Position numbers and translations under genes: made by a program | Assembly (NCBI RefSeq): GCF_000253255.1 | Contig: NC_015580.1 | Location: 961,001 to 1,025,000, forward strand | Direction: 5' to 3' | From: Novosphingobium sp. PP1Y | Lineage (GTDB): Bacteria; Pseudomonadota; Alphaproteobacteria; Sphingomonadales; Sphingomonadaceae | DNA length: 64,000 nt | The notes under the pieces: model-generated | Database searches by the model: none | What the model was told of the DNA's origin: nothing | Seen by the model: the letters and a program-made list of their open reading frames with translations, nothing else | Shown: one piece after another, positions 16,645-24,934 of the stretch | How the letters are laid out: each line of letters starts with the position of its first letter | How positions within the stretch are numbered: the stretch's first letter is position 1

Positions 16645-17972
16645 ACGGGGCCTTCCAGTCCGGCGATGATCGCCGCGTGACGGCGGCGGATCTCGTCCAC
16701 GTCCGGATCGGGAAGCATGGTTGCGGCGAGGTCGGCCAGTGCGCCGGCCTCGCGGACCAGCAGGCCGCGGCGGTGACTGCCCAGCACCTGCCCCGCAGCG
16801 GTTGCCAGGGCGTCCAGCGCGACGAGGGCGGTCAGGCGATTGCTGGCAATCGCCCCGCGCGCGGCCACGAAACCGCGCTGGAGGAAGTGCGCGAAGTCGT
16901 TCGTCGGCGGGAAAACCGGGCAATCCGGATCGCCCTCGTTCCATTTCTCCTTGTCGAGGCGCCGTCGTCCGATCTCGGCAGTGGCCGCGCCGAGCCAGTG
17001 AATCGCGGTGATCGCGGTGAAGGGATCGTTGATGCCGGGTGAAAGGGCCCGCAGGGCGATTTCCACCAGTTCGTCTATCGAGAACTCCAGGTCCTGCTCC
17101 GAAGTGCGCGAGCCGCCGATGGCGAAAGCCTCGCGCACCGAGTGGGCCAGGTGATCGGGCAATCGTCGCTCGCCCGCCAGCACCAGCGGAACGCCGGGAT
17201 AGACGAAGTCCCCGGGCCGCACCCTGAGGGCGAGCAGGAGCTCGTGCTTACGGGCCAGTTCCACCAGCGTCGTGAACTCGATGAGGCGCACATAGCCGCT
17301 TTCGCTTGCCGGAACGGGGGTGCCTGCGGGCAGGGGGCGCACTGGCGGATCCTTGTCGCCGCTTTCCTGAAAGCGCCCGTCGATCTCGCGCAGAAGGCGC
17401 TCGCCGATGTTCTGCAGCACGGTGTTGATGCGGATGCTCGCAGGGATGTGGTGGAGGAAATAGACAAGCACCGCCACGGCAACGATCATCAGCGCAAAGG
17501 CGACGAGAAGCGAGAGCTGCGGCACGAAGCCGGCGCTCGACATCGCTTCGGCAGGAACTGCGCCGATGGCGGCCTCGTCCTGCGAGCGCACGGCGCGCAG
17601 CACGGTGATCGCATAGACGAACGTGCCGATGAACGTGGCGAGGCTGAGCTGGTTGCCCTTGTCTTCCATGAAATTGGTCAGCAGGCGCGGGCCGTAGGTG
17701 CCGCTGGCATAGGCGACCGCCGCGATCGTGATGGAGAAGACGGTGGAGGCGACGCCGATCATCGAGCCGGACAGGACTGTCAGGATGTTGTTGGCGCCCT
17801 CTGGGCGAGCCGGAATGATCCAGTTCGTCTCGCTGAGCCAGCGACTCGCGCCAATGCGGTCGAGGTGGACGAGGACGAGTGCCAGCAGCAGCCCGCCCAG
17901 TGCGAAAAGTGCGGGGTAGAACCAGTAGCTTGCCCGGATCGACAGCCAGTTTGAGCGCAGCGTTGCGAGCAT
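16641..17972 (-). CDS. DUF2254 family membrane protein
   Basis: A 443-residue protein of the DUF2254 family. Four hydrophobic segments lie in the first ~165 residues (for example WFYPALFALGGLLLALVLV and LSLLVAFALMIVAVAVLVYF). A large cytoplasmic part follows, with the conserved ALSPGINDPFTAITAIHWLG and DFAHFLQRGF blocks. The role of the family is unknown. The start is the ATG at 17970-17972; the open frame that continues upstream to 19112 is a shadow of the DMT exporter and pseudouridine synthase genes. It is convergent with terC across the repeat element. Confidence 0.85.
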   Translation of the reverse strand: MLATLRSNWLSIRASYWFYPALFALGGLLLALVLVHLDRIGASRWLSETNWIIPARPEGANNILTVLSGSMIGVASTVFSITIAAVAYASGTYGPRLLTNFMEDKGNQLSLATFIGTFVYAITVLRAVRSQDEAAIGAVPAEAMSSAGFVPQLSLLVAFALMIVAVAVLVYFLHHIPASIRINTVLQNIGERLLREIDGRFQESGDKDPPVRPLPAGTPVPASESGYVRLIEFTTLVELARKHELLLALRVRPGDFVYPGVPLVLAGERRLPDHLAHSVREAFAIGGSRTSEQDLEFSIDELVEIALRALSPGINDPFTAITAIHWLGAATAEIGRRRLDKEKWNEGDPDCPVFPPTNDFAHFLQRGFVAARGAIASNRLTALVALDALATAAGQVLGSHRRGLLVREAGALADLAATMLPDPDVDEIRRRHAAIIAGLEGPV

Positions 17973-18092
17973 CGTGAAGAACCCTCCGCAGGCAATAGAG
18001 CGTGAGCGCGCCGCCTGTTCCCTATGCAGGTGCATGGACGGATGCAATTTTTGCCATGTACGGCGGGGCCTGTGCACCGCTAGGGCGCGACG

Positions 18093-19010
18093 ATGGCCAC
18101 CACCGATACATCTCCCATGCCTCAGCACCGTCCCGGTCACGACTGGACGGCGCGGCACGTCGCGGCGCTGCTGCTTGCCAATTGTGGGCTGGCACTGGGG
18201 CCGTGGCTGGTCCGGCTTGCCGATACGGGGCCGGTCGCGGCAGGGTACTGGCGGCTGATGATCGCAATGCCCTTCGTGTTTCTGCTCAGCCTGCGTGAAC
18301 CGACCGTGCAGCGCCGGGTTGGCGGTATGGCCCTGTTGATCGTGCTGGGGGCGGGCGTGGCCTTCGCGCTGGACCTGGCCGCGTGGCATGTCGGCATCGT
18401 GAGGACCAAGCTGGGCAATGCCTCGCTGTTCGGCAACGGCGGCAGCGTGATCCTGATGGCCTGGGGCCTGATCGCGGCGCGGCGCCGTCCGCACCTGCTG
18501 GAACTGGCGGCGATCATTGCAGCGCTGATCGGGGCCGGGCTGCTGATGGGCGGTTCGCTGGAGATCAGCCACGTTAACTTCGTGGGCGACCTGTTTTGCC
18601 TCCTCGCGGGTTTCTTCTATGCCGTCTACATCCTCATGCTCAATTCGGTGCGCGGGCGGCTGGGGCAATATTCGCTGCTGTTCAATTCGATGTTCGCCAG
18701 CGTGCCGCTGATGCTGCTGATTGCCTGGCTGCTGGGCGAGCAGATCGTGCCGGGCAACTGGACACCCCTGATTGCGCTGGCCTGCACCAGCCAGCTGATC
18801 GGGCAGGGCTTCCTCGTGTATTCGCTGCGCCACTTTCCGCCGCTGGTCATCGGCCTTGCGCTGCTGACCCAGCCCGCGATTTCGGCAACGATCGGATGGC
18901 TCGCCTTCGGGGAAGCGCTGACGCCGGTCGATGTGATCGGCATGGTCCTTCTCGCCGGGGCGCTTGCCATGGCCAAGGCGGGCGACCGCCCCCCAACTGC
19001 AAAGGCATGA
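18093..19010 (+). CDS. DMT superfamily (EamA) permease
   Basis: A 305-residue inner-membrane transporter with about ten hydrophobic segments arranged as two EamA repeats; the GNASLFGNGGSVILMAWG and FCLLAGFFYAVYILML regions mark the repeats. DMT exporters remove metabolites such as amino acids or nucleosides, and the substrate cannot be told here. The pseudouridine synthase start lies five bases past the stop, so the two are likely cotranscribed. The DUF2254 gene is divergent 120 bases upstream. Confidence 0.85.
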   Translation: MATTDTSPMPQHRPGHDWTARHVAALLLANCGLALGPWLVRLADTGPVAAGYWRLMIAMPFVFLLSLREPTVQRRVGGMALLIVLGAGVAFALDLAAWHVGIVRTKLGNASLFGNGGSVILMAWGLIAARRRPHLLELAAIIAALIGAGLLMGGSLEISHVNFVGDLFCLLAGFFYAVYILMLNSVRGRLGQYSLLFNSMFASVPLMLLIAWLLGEQIVPGNWTPLIALACTSQLIGQGFLVYSLRHFPPLVIGLALLTQPAISATIGWLAFGEALTPVDVIGMVLLAGALAMAKAGDRPPTAKA

Positions 19011-19014
19011 TCCC

Positions 19015-19563
19015 TTGGCGCGCCTGATCCTCTTCAACAAGCCGTTCGATGTCCTTTCGCAGTTCACCGACCTGCGTTCGCCCACGCCGCGCGCGACTTT
19101 GTCCGATTTCATCGATCTGCCCGGCGTCTATCCCGCAGGCCGGCTGGACCGCGACAGCGAAGGGCTGCTGCTGTTGACCGACGACGGCCGCCTGCAGGCG
19201 CGTATCGCCGACCCGAAGTTCAAGCTGGCCAAGACCTACCTCGTGCAGGTCGAGGGAGAGCCTGACGAGGCGAGCCTCGAACGCCTGCGCCGGGGCGTGG
19301 CGCTCAAGGACGGGATGACCCGGCCGGCGCAAGTCGAGCCGATCGATGCGCCCGACCTGTGGCCGCGCAATCCGCCGGTTCGGTTCCGCAAGACGGTGCC
19401 GGATCGCTGGCTGCGCCTGACGATTCGCGAAGGGCGCAATCGCCAGGTGCGGCGAATGACGGCGGCCGTAGGCCATCCGACCTTGCGCCTTGTGCGCTGG
19501 CAGGTCGGCGACTGGACGCTCGATGGCCTCGCTACGGGCCAGTGGCGTGAAGTAACTGTCTGA
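19015..19563 (+). CDS. RsuA/RluE-type rRNA pseudouridine synthase
   Basis: A 182-residue pseudouridine synthase. The catalytic block is YPAGRLDRDSEGLLLLTDDG with the aspartate in GRLD. The beginning RLILFNKPFDVLSQFTD and the GRNRQVRRM loop toward the end fit the RluE subgroup, which lacks the S4 domain and modifies 23S rRNA. The start is a TTG at 19015 preceded by AAAGG nine bases upstream. The reading frame is open further upstream but overlaps the permease in another frame. Confidence 0.87.
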   Translation: MARLILFNKPFDVLSQFTDLRSPTPRATLSDFIDLPGVYPAGRLDRDSEGLLLLTDDGRLQARIADPKFKLAKTYLVQVEGEPDEASLERLRRGVALKDGMTRPAQVEPIDAPDLWPRNPPVRFRKTVPDRWLRLTIREGRNRQVRRMTAAVGHPTLRLVRWQVGDWTLDGLATGQWREVTV

Positions 19564-19713
19564 ATTGACCTGAAGTACGGATGAAGTTGAGAACTCATCG
19601 CAACTTTGAGTCTCATCAATAGCCTTTACCTGTTTATTCTCCTCTGTCCGAAGCGGGGACAGTTATCATTCCTGTCTGGCAATCAGCCCGCAAGTTGCTG
19701 TAATGCGTATGGA

Positions 19714-20529
19714 ATGGGAAGGGATGTCAAAATTGAACTTGATCCCGCTTTCGTGATCAAGGCTGAGGAACTGGCGGTTCTCAACTATCTCAAGTCGAAC
19801 CATCCGCGGCCGTTGCTTCTCGAATGGATCAATCGCGGAACAGACCAGAAGATGCAGCGATCGAGCATCGAAATGCTGCTGCGCACGCTAACGCATCATG
19901 ATGTGTCGCCGAGCGTGGCGCGCCTGCATCATTCATCGGGGCTGCGGGCGACTTTCGCGTCGAGTCAGGATCGAGACGAATTCGCCCAGGCATTCGCCAG
20001 TGCACGGGCGGAGATGGGCATGGCCAAGCGCCATCTCGTTGCAGCGCTGTTCGACCGCCGGCGCGATGCCGAGCGCGTCGTCGCCGATCTGCGGGATGCC
20101 GGGATTCCGGAAGATTCCATCTCGCTCCTTTGGCGGGCAGGTGATTTCGAGGATGCCGACCAGAGCAGGGTGGCCGGGCACACCAAACGCAGCGTCGCTG
20201 CCGCTGCTGCCGGCGGCGGCCTCGCCGGTGCATTGCTGGGCGTCGCGGTCCTTACGATCCCGGGGATCGGTCTGGTTGCGGCTGCGGGTGCCATTGCCGC
20301 CAGTTCGTTGTCCTCGGTCGCTGCCGTCAGTGCGATCATCGGTGCAACCGGCGGCGCCATGGCCCGCATGCTGACCGACCAGGACGTCGACGGGCGTGAG
20401 GCGAACTACATCGAGCGCCAGATCCGGCAGGGCAAGGTCTTCGTTTCGGTCGATACGCGCATTGCCGAGGGACAGAAGGATCTCGCCCGCCAGATCATCC
20501 TGCGCAACGGCGGCAAGACTACCGGCTAA
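19714..20529 (+). CDS. Stress protein-like protein with YflT-type domain and glycine-rich membrane segment
   Basis: About 271 residues, in three parts. The first ~85 residues are an unrecognised soluble domain. The next ~60 (HLVAALFDRRRDAERVVADL with GIPEDSISLLW) resemble the YflT/general stress protein 17M domain, a small ferredoxin-like fold. A glycine and alanine-rich stretch follows (GGGLAGALLGVAVLTIPGIG and on), probably a membrane hairpin or glycine zipper. The end (GKVFVSVDTRIAEGQKDLA) is like the second strand pair of the same domain. The start is uncertain: the ATG at 19714 has a weak ribosome site. Confidence 0.7.
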   Translation: MGRDVKIELDPAFVIKAEELAVLNYLKSNHPRPLLLEWINRGTDQKMQRSSIEMLLRTLTHHDVSPSVARLHHSSGLRATFASSQDRDEFAQAFASARAEMGMAKRHLVAALFDRRRDAERVVADLRDAGIPEDSISLLWRAGDFEDADQSRVAGHTKRSVAAAAAGGGLAGALLGVAVLTIPGIGLVAAAGAIAASSLSSVAAVSAIIGATGGAMARMLTDQDVDGREANYIERQIRQGKVFVSVDTRIAEGQKDLARQIILRNGGKTTG

Positions 20530-20628
20530 CCGACATCGGCCCGGTCGCGCAGTTATCCACGCGTTCATGTGGGCGGAGATTCCATGCCGGGTGGACGCTG
20601 ACCGGCAGCTTTGGCATGCGGGATGATC

Positions 20629-21300
20629 ATGTGGCACATCTTCCAGTTTCCGCTCTGCCCCTTCAGCCGCAAGGTCAGGCTGCTCATGGCGGAAAAAGGC
20701 ATTGCCTACGAACTGCAGTCAGCCCGCCCCTGGGAGAACGAAGACCGCCTCTTCGCGATGAACCCGGCCGGACGCACGCCCGTGATCAAGGAAACCGATC
20801 GCAACATCGTGCTCTGCGACAGCCGCGCCATCTGCGAGTATTTCGAGGAGACGGTCGACCGTAATCCGCTGATCAGCGGCACGGCCCAGCAGCGCGCCGA
20901 GATCCGCCGCTTGATCGCGATGTTCGATGAGAGCTTCTTCAACGACGTCTCCGGTCCGCTGTTGCATGAGCGGATGAAGAAGCGCCTCGTCCTGCGCCAG
21001 TCGCCTGACGCCAAGATGCTGCGCGAGGCCATGAAGCTGGCGCACGACTATCTCGACTACATCGATTTCCTGATCGACCACCGGCCCTGGCTCGCCGGCT
21101 CGACGATGACGCTGGCCGACCTGACCGCGGCCGCGCAGATCTCCGTTGCCGACTATCTCGGTGGTATCGACTGGTCGAGCCACGAGCAATCGCGCGGCTG
21201 GTATCTCGTGATGAAGTCGCGTCCCAGCTTCCGTCCGCTGCTCAGCGAGCGCATGGAAGTCATCCAGCCGCCAAGTCACTACGCCGAAGTGGATGCCTGA
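20629..21300 (+). CDS. fzlA: FzlA-like FtsZ-binding glutathione S-transferase homologue
   Basis: About 223 residues with a thioredoxin-like N-terminal domain (HIFQFPLCPFSRKVRLLMAE) and an all-helical C-terminal domain ending YLVMKSRPSFRPLLSERM. This fits the alphaproteobacterial FzlA subgroup of GST-like proteins, which binds FtsZ filaments and tunes constriction rather than conjugating glutathione. The PWENEDRLFAMNPAGRTPVI region and the ADYLGGIDW block are the basis for the subgroup call, from memory of the Caulobacter protein. An ATG two codons earlier (20623) is equally possible. A very long hairpin follows the stop. Confidence 0.82.
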   Translation: MWHIFQFPLCPFSRKVRLLMAEKGIAYELQSARPWENEDRLFAMNPAGRTPVIKETDRNIVLCDSRAICEYFEETVDRNPLISGTAQQRAEIRRLIAMFDESFFNDVSGPLLHERMKKRLVLRQSPDAKMLREAMKLAHDYLDYIDFLIDHRPWLAGSTMTLADLTAAAQISVADYLGGIDWSSHEQSRGWYLVMKSRPSFRPLLSERMEVIQPPSHYAEVDA

Positions 21301-21353
21301 TTATCTGGCCTGATGGCCAGTGCGGCGCAGGCATCCGCCCGGGCCTTGCGGCA

Positions 21354-21424
21354 CCAGCCCACGCCCCCACCCGGCCTCCCATGGCAATATACTTTGTGGG
21401 AGGCCGGGTGGGGGCGTGGGCTGG
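21354..21424. terminator. 28-base-pair perfect hairpin between convergent genes
   Basis: Bases 21354-21381 are the exact reverse complement of 21397-21424, with a 15-base loop. The stem is GC-rich (CCAGCCCACGCCCCCACCCG begins the left arm). It lies between fzlA (plus) and the NDUFA9-like gene (minus). Stem length and perfection are well beyond a normal terminator and no T-run follows. Confidence 0.75.
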
Positions 21425-21431
21425 GGCCGCT

Positions 21432-21455
21432 AGCCAGTCACGGATGTGACTGGCT
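21432..21455. terminator. Second hairpin in the same convergent gap
   Basis: A perfect ten-base stem, AGCCAGTCAC with GTGACTGGCT, around a GGAT loop, seven bases from the 28-base-pair hairpin and 11 bases before the minus-strand stop codon. It is likely part of a bidirectional terminator. Confidence 0.6.
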
Positions 21456-21465
21456 TACTCGACAT

Positions 21466-22428
21466 TTACGCCGCCGACTTGGCGCCGAAGCGGCCGTGCT
21501 TGCGGAACTGGGTGGCCCAGCGGTCCAGGAACAGGCCGAGCGGGCGCGGAGATACGCCGAGTTCGGCGATGCCGGGCAGGTCGCCGCTGGCGACGCTTCC
21601 AGCCTTGAGCAGCTTGAACTGGTCGCTGGTGATCGGCGCGCCCGGCAGCCAGCCGGTGGCAGAGGCGATCAGTTCGGACACCGAATCGGGCAGGGCGATG
21701 AAGCTGCGCGAGCGGCCTTCCGCCTTGGCGATGCGCTGGTTGAGTTCCAGCATGGTGATGACCTCGGGGCCGCCGATCTCGTAAGTCTTGCCGCCGTGCG
21801 CGGCGGGGTTGCCCAAGGCATTGGCAATGGCTTGGGCCGCATCGTCCACGAACAGCGGCTGCAGCTTCGCTTCGGGTCCGAACACGGGAAGGGCCGGGAA
21901 GGTGCCGATAAGGCGACCGAACATCATGACGAAGTTGTCGTCCGGGCCGAACAGCAGCGAAGGGCGCAGGATCGTCGCGCCCGGAAACTCCGCGCGGATC
22001 GCTTCCTCGCCTTCCGCCTTGGTGCGGGCATAGTCGACATCCGAATCGGCATTCCCGCCGATGGCCGAGATGTGGACGAACGCCGATGCGCCGGCGGCCT
22101 TGGCCGCAGCGGCGATCGCGCCCGCGCCCTTGCCCTGCAGCGCGTCCAGGTTGCCGGAGAAGGCGCCCACCAGATTCACCACTGCATCCGACCCCGCCAG
22201 CGCGGCTGCCAGCGAATCGGGCCTGGTTACATCGACCCGGGCGAACTGCACCTGCCCGAGGTTGCCCAGCGGCTTGATCGCATAGGCTTTCTGCGGATTA
22301 CGGCTGGCAATGCGCAGGCGCGCGCCGCGGCTCAGCAGTTCCTGGGCGAGGTGACGGCCGACAAATCCGCTGCCTCCAAGGACAGTCACGATCTTACCGG
22401 CAAGAGAATCGGTGGGGCGTTGGCTCAT
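21466..22428 (-). CDS. NDUFA9-like NAD(P)H-binding SDR protein
   Basis: A 320-residue atypical short-chain dehydrogenase. The dinucleotide-binding loop is VTVLGGSGFVGRHLAQEL, and VHISAIGGNADSDVDYARTK carries the YxxxK-type region. It matches the complex I NDUFA9 subunit-like group common in alphaproteobacteria, which binds NADPH and stabilises complex I or acts in lipid metabolism. The start is the ATG at 22426-22428; the longer frame upstream runs toward tRNA-Leu and is not convincing. It is convergent with fzlA across the two hairpins. Confidence 0.83.
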   Translation of the reverse strand: MSQRPTDSLAGKIVTVLGGSGFVGRHLAQELLSRGARLRIASRNPQKAYAIKPLGNLGQVQFARVDVTRPDSLAAALAGSDAVVNLVGAFSGNLDALQGKGAGAIAAAAKAAGASAFVHISAIGGNADSDVDYARTKAEGEEAIRAEFPGATILRPSLLFGPDDNFVMMFGRLIGTFPALPVFGPEAKLQPLFVDDAAQAIANALGNPAAHGGKTYEIGGPEVITMLELNQRIAKAEGRSRSFIALPDSVSELIASATGWLPGAPITSDQFKLLKAGSVASGDLPGIAELGVSPRPLGLFLDRWATQFRKHGRFGAKSAA

Positions 22429-22677
22429 GGTCAGGTTTTTCGTCCTTCGAATGCCGCGCGGAGAATTGGGAGGACCCGCGTCGCTACGCATGATTTTTGC
22501 CATTGGCATAAGCCCCCCGCCGGGGCAACCGGCCAAACGCTCTTGTTTGCCCAGCCGATCTGGCAGGAAGTGAAAAACAAATGGCATTTGTGGAGCAAAG
22601 GGCGTTGACAAGCTTCCGGCCAGCCCGTAGTGGCGCGCTCCTACCTAGCGGGGATCGCAACGCGGCACCCCGCCCGT

Positions 22678-22764
22678 GCCCAGATGGCGGAATTGGTAGA
22701 CGCACCGTCTTCAGGTGGCGGCGCTCGCAAGGGCGTGGAGGTTCGAGTCCTCTTCTGGGCACCA
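22678..22764 (+). tRNA. tRNA-Leu (anticodon CAG)
   Basis: An 87-base class II tRNA including an encoded CCA end. The acceptor arms GCCCAGA and TCTGGGC pair perfectly. The D-arm begins TGGCGGAATTGGTAGACGC, the anticodon loop is CTTCAGG with CAG, a long variable arm (GGCGCTCGCAAGGGCGT) follows, and the T-loop is GTTCGAGTCC. It reads CUG leucine codons, the main leucine codon of this GC-rich genome. A terminator hairpin follows at 22793. Confidence 0.97.
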
Positions 22765-22792
22765 TTTTCCCGAGAAGTTCAGCAAGTAGCGT

Positions 22793-22820
22793 GAGCGGGT
22801 TTCGGCCCGCTCTTCGCTTT
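22793..22820 (+). terminator. Terminator of tRNA-Leu
   Basis: Stem GAGCGGG (22793-22799) with CCCGCTC (22806-22812), a six-base loop, then TTCGCTTTT. The hairpin begins 29 bases after the tRNA end. Confidence 0.65.
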
Positions 22821-22833
22821 TGCGTGCACAGGG

Positions 22834-22864
22834 AAAAGGCGCCGGTCACTCGGACCGGCGCCTT
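22834..22864 (-). terminator. Intrinsic terminator of the DoxX gene
   Basis: A perfect 12-base stem (AAGGCGCCGGTC at 22836-22847 with its complement at 22853-22864). Read on the minus strand it ends in TTTTCCC. It lies 25 bases past the DoxX stop codon. Confidence 0.85.
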
Positions 22865-22888
22865 CCTGAGTTCAGGTTTGGCCGTATC

Positions 22889-23311
22889 TTACTTGCGGGC
22901 GTCGAGGCTCAGGCGGCCGCCGCCGAGGGCGACGACGTTGAGGAGGCCGCCGGCGATGGCGATGTTCTTGAAGAAGTTCAGGAACTGCATCTGGTCGCCC
23001 AGCTGGTTGTGAAAGAGCACTGCGGTCACGACCGAGAACACTGCAAGGAGCAGCGCGATCGCGCGGGTACGGTAGCCGACGATCAGTGCGATGCTGCCGA
23101 CGATTTCGACAAGGATGGCGGCGATCAGGCCGAGCGTGGGGAAGGGCAGGCCGACCGAGGCAATATAGCCAATCGTGCCGGCGGGGTCGGTGATCTTCGA
23201 GGTGCCGGCGAGAATGAAGATGACGGCGATGGCGATGCGTCCGACGAGGGCGAGGACATCGTTGCTCGAGGAGGCGGGACGGGTAGCGGTTTCGATTGCA
23301 TGTGCAGCCAT
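22889..23311 (-). CDS. DoxX family membrane protein
   Basis: A 140-residue inner-membrane protein with four hydrophobic segments. The first carries the DoxX pattern ALVGRIAIAVIFILAGTSKI, with GTIGYIASVGLPFP after it and VVTAVLFHNQ later. Members are often linked to redox or thiosulfate metabolism, but the activity here is not known. It is a single-gene unit with its own terminator. Confidence 0.88.
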   Translation of the reverse strand: MAAHAIETATRPASSSNDVLALVGRIAIAVIFILAGTSKITDPAGTIGYIASVGLPFPTLGLIAAILVEIVGSIALIVGYRTRAIALLLAVFSVVTAVLFHNQLGDQMQFLNFFKNIAIAGGLLNVVALGGGRLSLDARK

Positions 23312-23469
23312 GGGAATTCTCCGAGATTTTCGTAGCGAGCCCCTGTGGCTCGTTGTGAGCCCCTATCTATGGTGCAACGGGTGTCCGAAGAATTGGGATA
23401 AAACCGATCCAGATGTTCGGCTTTTTCGAATGCGGAGACACTGCTCCGTGCTTTTGAACTGGACGCGGC

Positions 23470-24231
23470 TCAATCGGTGACGTCGGACCACCCGTGGATC
23501 TCGGTCATGACGAAAGGCACGGGATTGCCCATTCCATCCCTCGCGGGCTTGAAGCGGAAGCGCTCGGTGATTGTGCGGCAGGTGTGCGCGTCGAGTTCAG
23601 GGCGTCCGCTCGAGACGAGAATGCGGCACTGGCTGGCGTGACCGTCCACGCCGATGCGGTAGCGCAAGGTCAACTCGGCTCCCTCTCGCGATTGCCTGAG
23701 ATCCCGCGGGAGCTCAGAGAAATGGAGCTTGCCGCTGACCTGCCGGGGAAGCGTGGCCGGCCGACGGTAGCCGTTACCGCTGCCATATCCCTTCCCTGCA
23801 AAGCCGTCACCCGATCCGGTGCCGCTGCCGCCCGATCCCAGACCGGGGCCATCGCGATCGGACGCGCCTTCATTTGCGGCCTTGCCGCTGTCAGGTTTGG
23901 GCGCGGCAATCAGCGGCGGCTCCGAAAGAGGAGGCCTGAGTGTCTGCGGGGCGACGACGGGGCTGGCCTTCGCACCGTAATCGGGCGGTGACGTGGCTCC
24001 CCGGTCCGCCTGCGCAGGGTCTGGGGCAGGAGTGGGAGAGGGGCTGGGCGTTTGCCTTGGCTTGGGCTTTTCAGGAAGTTCGCGGATCGGAAGTACAGCT
24101 TCCAATGCGGCAGGCAAGGAGGGCAGGGGCAAGCTGACGGCAAGGCCGGTCACAAGCGCTGCCAGTCCGCCGGCTACGATCGTGGCGGCGGCCAGTGCGG
24201 CGAACGTTCGTTCTCGGCGCGGGGCGTACAT
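23470..24231 (-). CDS. TonB-like energy transducer, C-terminal domain protein
   Basis: A 253-residue protein with a basic N-terminus, one hydrophobic anchor (ALAAATIVAGGLAALVTGLA), a long proline- and glycine-rich linker (KPKPRQTPSPSPTPAPDP, then GGSGTGSGDG), and a C-terminal domain like TonB (GAELTLRYRIGVDGHASQC through TITERFRFKPARD). TonB proteins carry proton-motive energy to outer-membrane receptors; no receptor is next to it. The ATG at 24229-24231 has a good AGGAAAG site. A second ATG ten codons upstream is possible. Confidence 0.8.
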   Translation of the reverse strand: MYAPRRERTFAALAAATIVAGGLAALVTGLAVSLPLPSLPAALEAVLPIRELPEKPKPRQTPSPSPTPAPDPAQADRGATSPPDYGAKASPVVAPQTLRPPLSEPPLIAAPKPDSGKAANEGASDRDGPGLGSGGSGTGSGDGFAGKGYGSGNGYRRPATLPRQVSGKLHFSELPRDLRQSREGAELTLRYRIGVDGHASQCRILVSSGRPELDAHTCRTITERFRFKPARDGMGNPVPFVMTEIHGWSDVTD

Positions 24232-24361
24232 GACGGCTTTCCTGATCGGCTTCCTTATCATTTGGAACGAGGCAGCCCCTCGATCAGTTTCGCCTTCCGA
24301 AGCGATACCATGACGGGCGTCACCTCAAGTTGTCGATGCGATGAGCCGTTGTTGACTGTCA

Positions 24362-24386
24362 GGAACCAAGCGCTTGCCGGCCCGTT
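24362..24386 (+). promoter_or_regulatory. EcfG-type stress promoter of the GlsB-like gene
   Basis: GGAAC (24362-24366) and CGTT (24383-24386) are separated by exactly 16 bases, the alphaproteobacterial EcfG consensus. The predicted start of transcription is about 24393, 30 bases before the ATG of a small stress-type membrane protein. The match is exact and the spacing and distance are right. Confidence 0.82.
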
Positions 24387-24422
24387 GAACAAGTCGATCA
24401 GACAATTATCGGAGACGGAAAA

Positions 24423-24692
24423 ATGACATTGATCCTTGTTCTACTTGTCGGCGGTGTAATTGGCTGGCTGGCAAGCATTCTCATGCGTACCGACGCGCAG
24501 CAGGGCATTCTGCTCAATATTGTTGTTGGTATCGTCGGTTCGCTGATCGCTGGTTTCATCATTACGCCATTGATTGGCGGAGCGCCAATTACCAGCGGTT
24601 CGTTCGACCTTCTTTCGCTCTTCGTCTCGTTCCTGGGTGCGGTCGTTCTGCTGGCGATCGTTAACCTCTTCCGTCGCGGTTCGGTCCGCTAA
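24423..24692 (+). CDS. GlsB/YeaQ/YmgE family stress membrane protein
   Basis: An 89-residue protein with three hydrophobic segments and the family pattern GGVIGWLASILMRTDAQQG, NIVVGIVGSLIAGF, and a final hydrophobic helix. GlsB/YeaQ (transglycosylase-associated) proteins are small inner-membrane proteins induced by general stress in many bacteria; their biochemical role is unclear. The exact EcfG promoter upstream agrees with stress induction here. Codon use and AT content are a little looser than in neighbours. Confidence 0.9.
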   Translation: MTLILVLLVGGVIGWLASILMRTDAQQGILLNIVVGIVGSLIAGFIITPLIGGAPITSGSFDLLSLFVSFLGAVVLLAIVNLFRRGSVR

Positions 24693-24717
24693 GAAGCTGG
24701 GTCAAGACCAGGTGCGG

Positions 24718-24744
24718 CGCGCTCCGGGATCGGCCCGGAGCGCG
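24718..24744 (+). terminator. Hairpin after the GlsB-like gene
   Basis: An 11-base perfect stem (CGCGCTCCGGG at 24718-24728 with CCCGGAGCGCG at 24734-24744) with a five-base loop, 25 bases past the stop codon. No T-run follows, so termination may be inefficient. Confidence 0.6.
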
Positions 24745-24934
24745 TCGGCGCATGTCCGAAGCGTGCGCGCCAGGCCTAAAAAAGTCGGGCGGAAAAGTGA
24801 AAATGTCGCGTTTATATGCTTGAATTACCGGACTTGAGACCAGACATAGCCCCCCGTATCCATCGGCACCCCCGGCACCAGTCCGCGCGGGTGCCTTAAC
24901 CAAGCAATTGACAACCGGAACAGGAAGAATTGCC

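Noticed and set aside
17973..19112. Upstream extension of the DUF2254 frame
   Set aside because: It overlaps the DMT permease and pseudouridine synthase genes on the other strand. The ATG at 17972 gives the correct family start.
21313..22608. Large plus-strand open frame over the NDUFA9-like gene
   Set aside because: Minus strand has an intact dinucleotide-binding domain. The plus frame has shadow composition and runs through the 28-base-pair hairpin.
24264..24289. A second EcfG-like box before the GlsB-like gene
   Set aside because: GGAAC is followed at 17 bases by AGTT, a mismatch, and an exact box lies closer to the gene.
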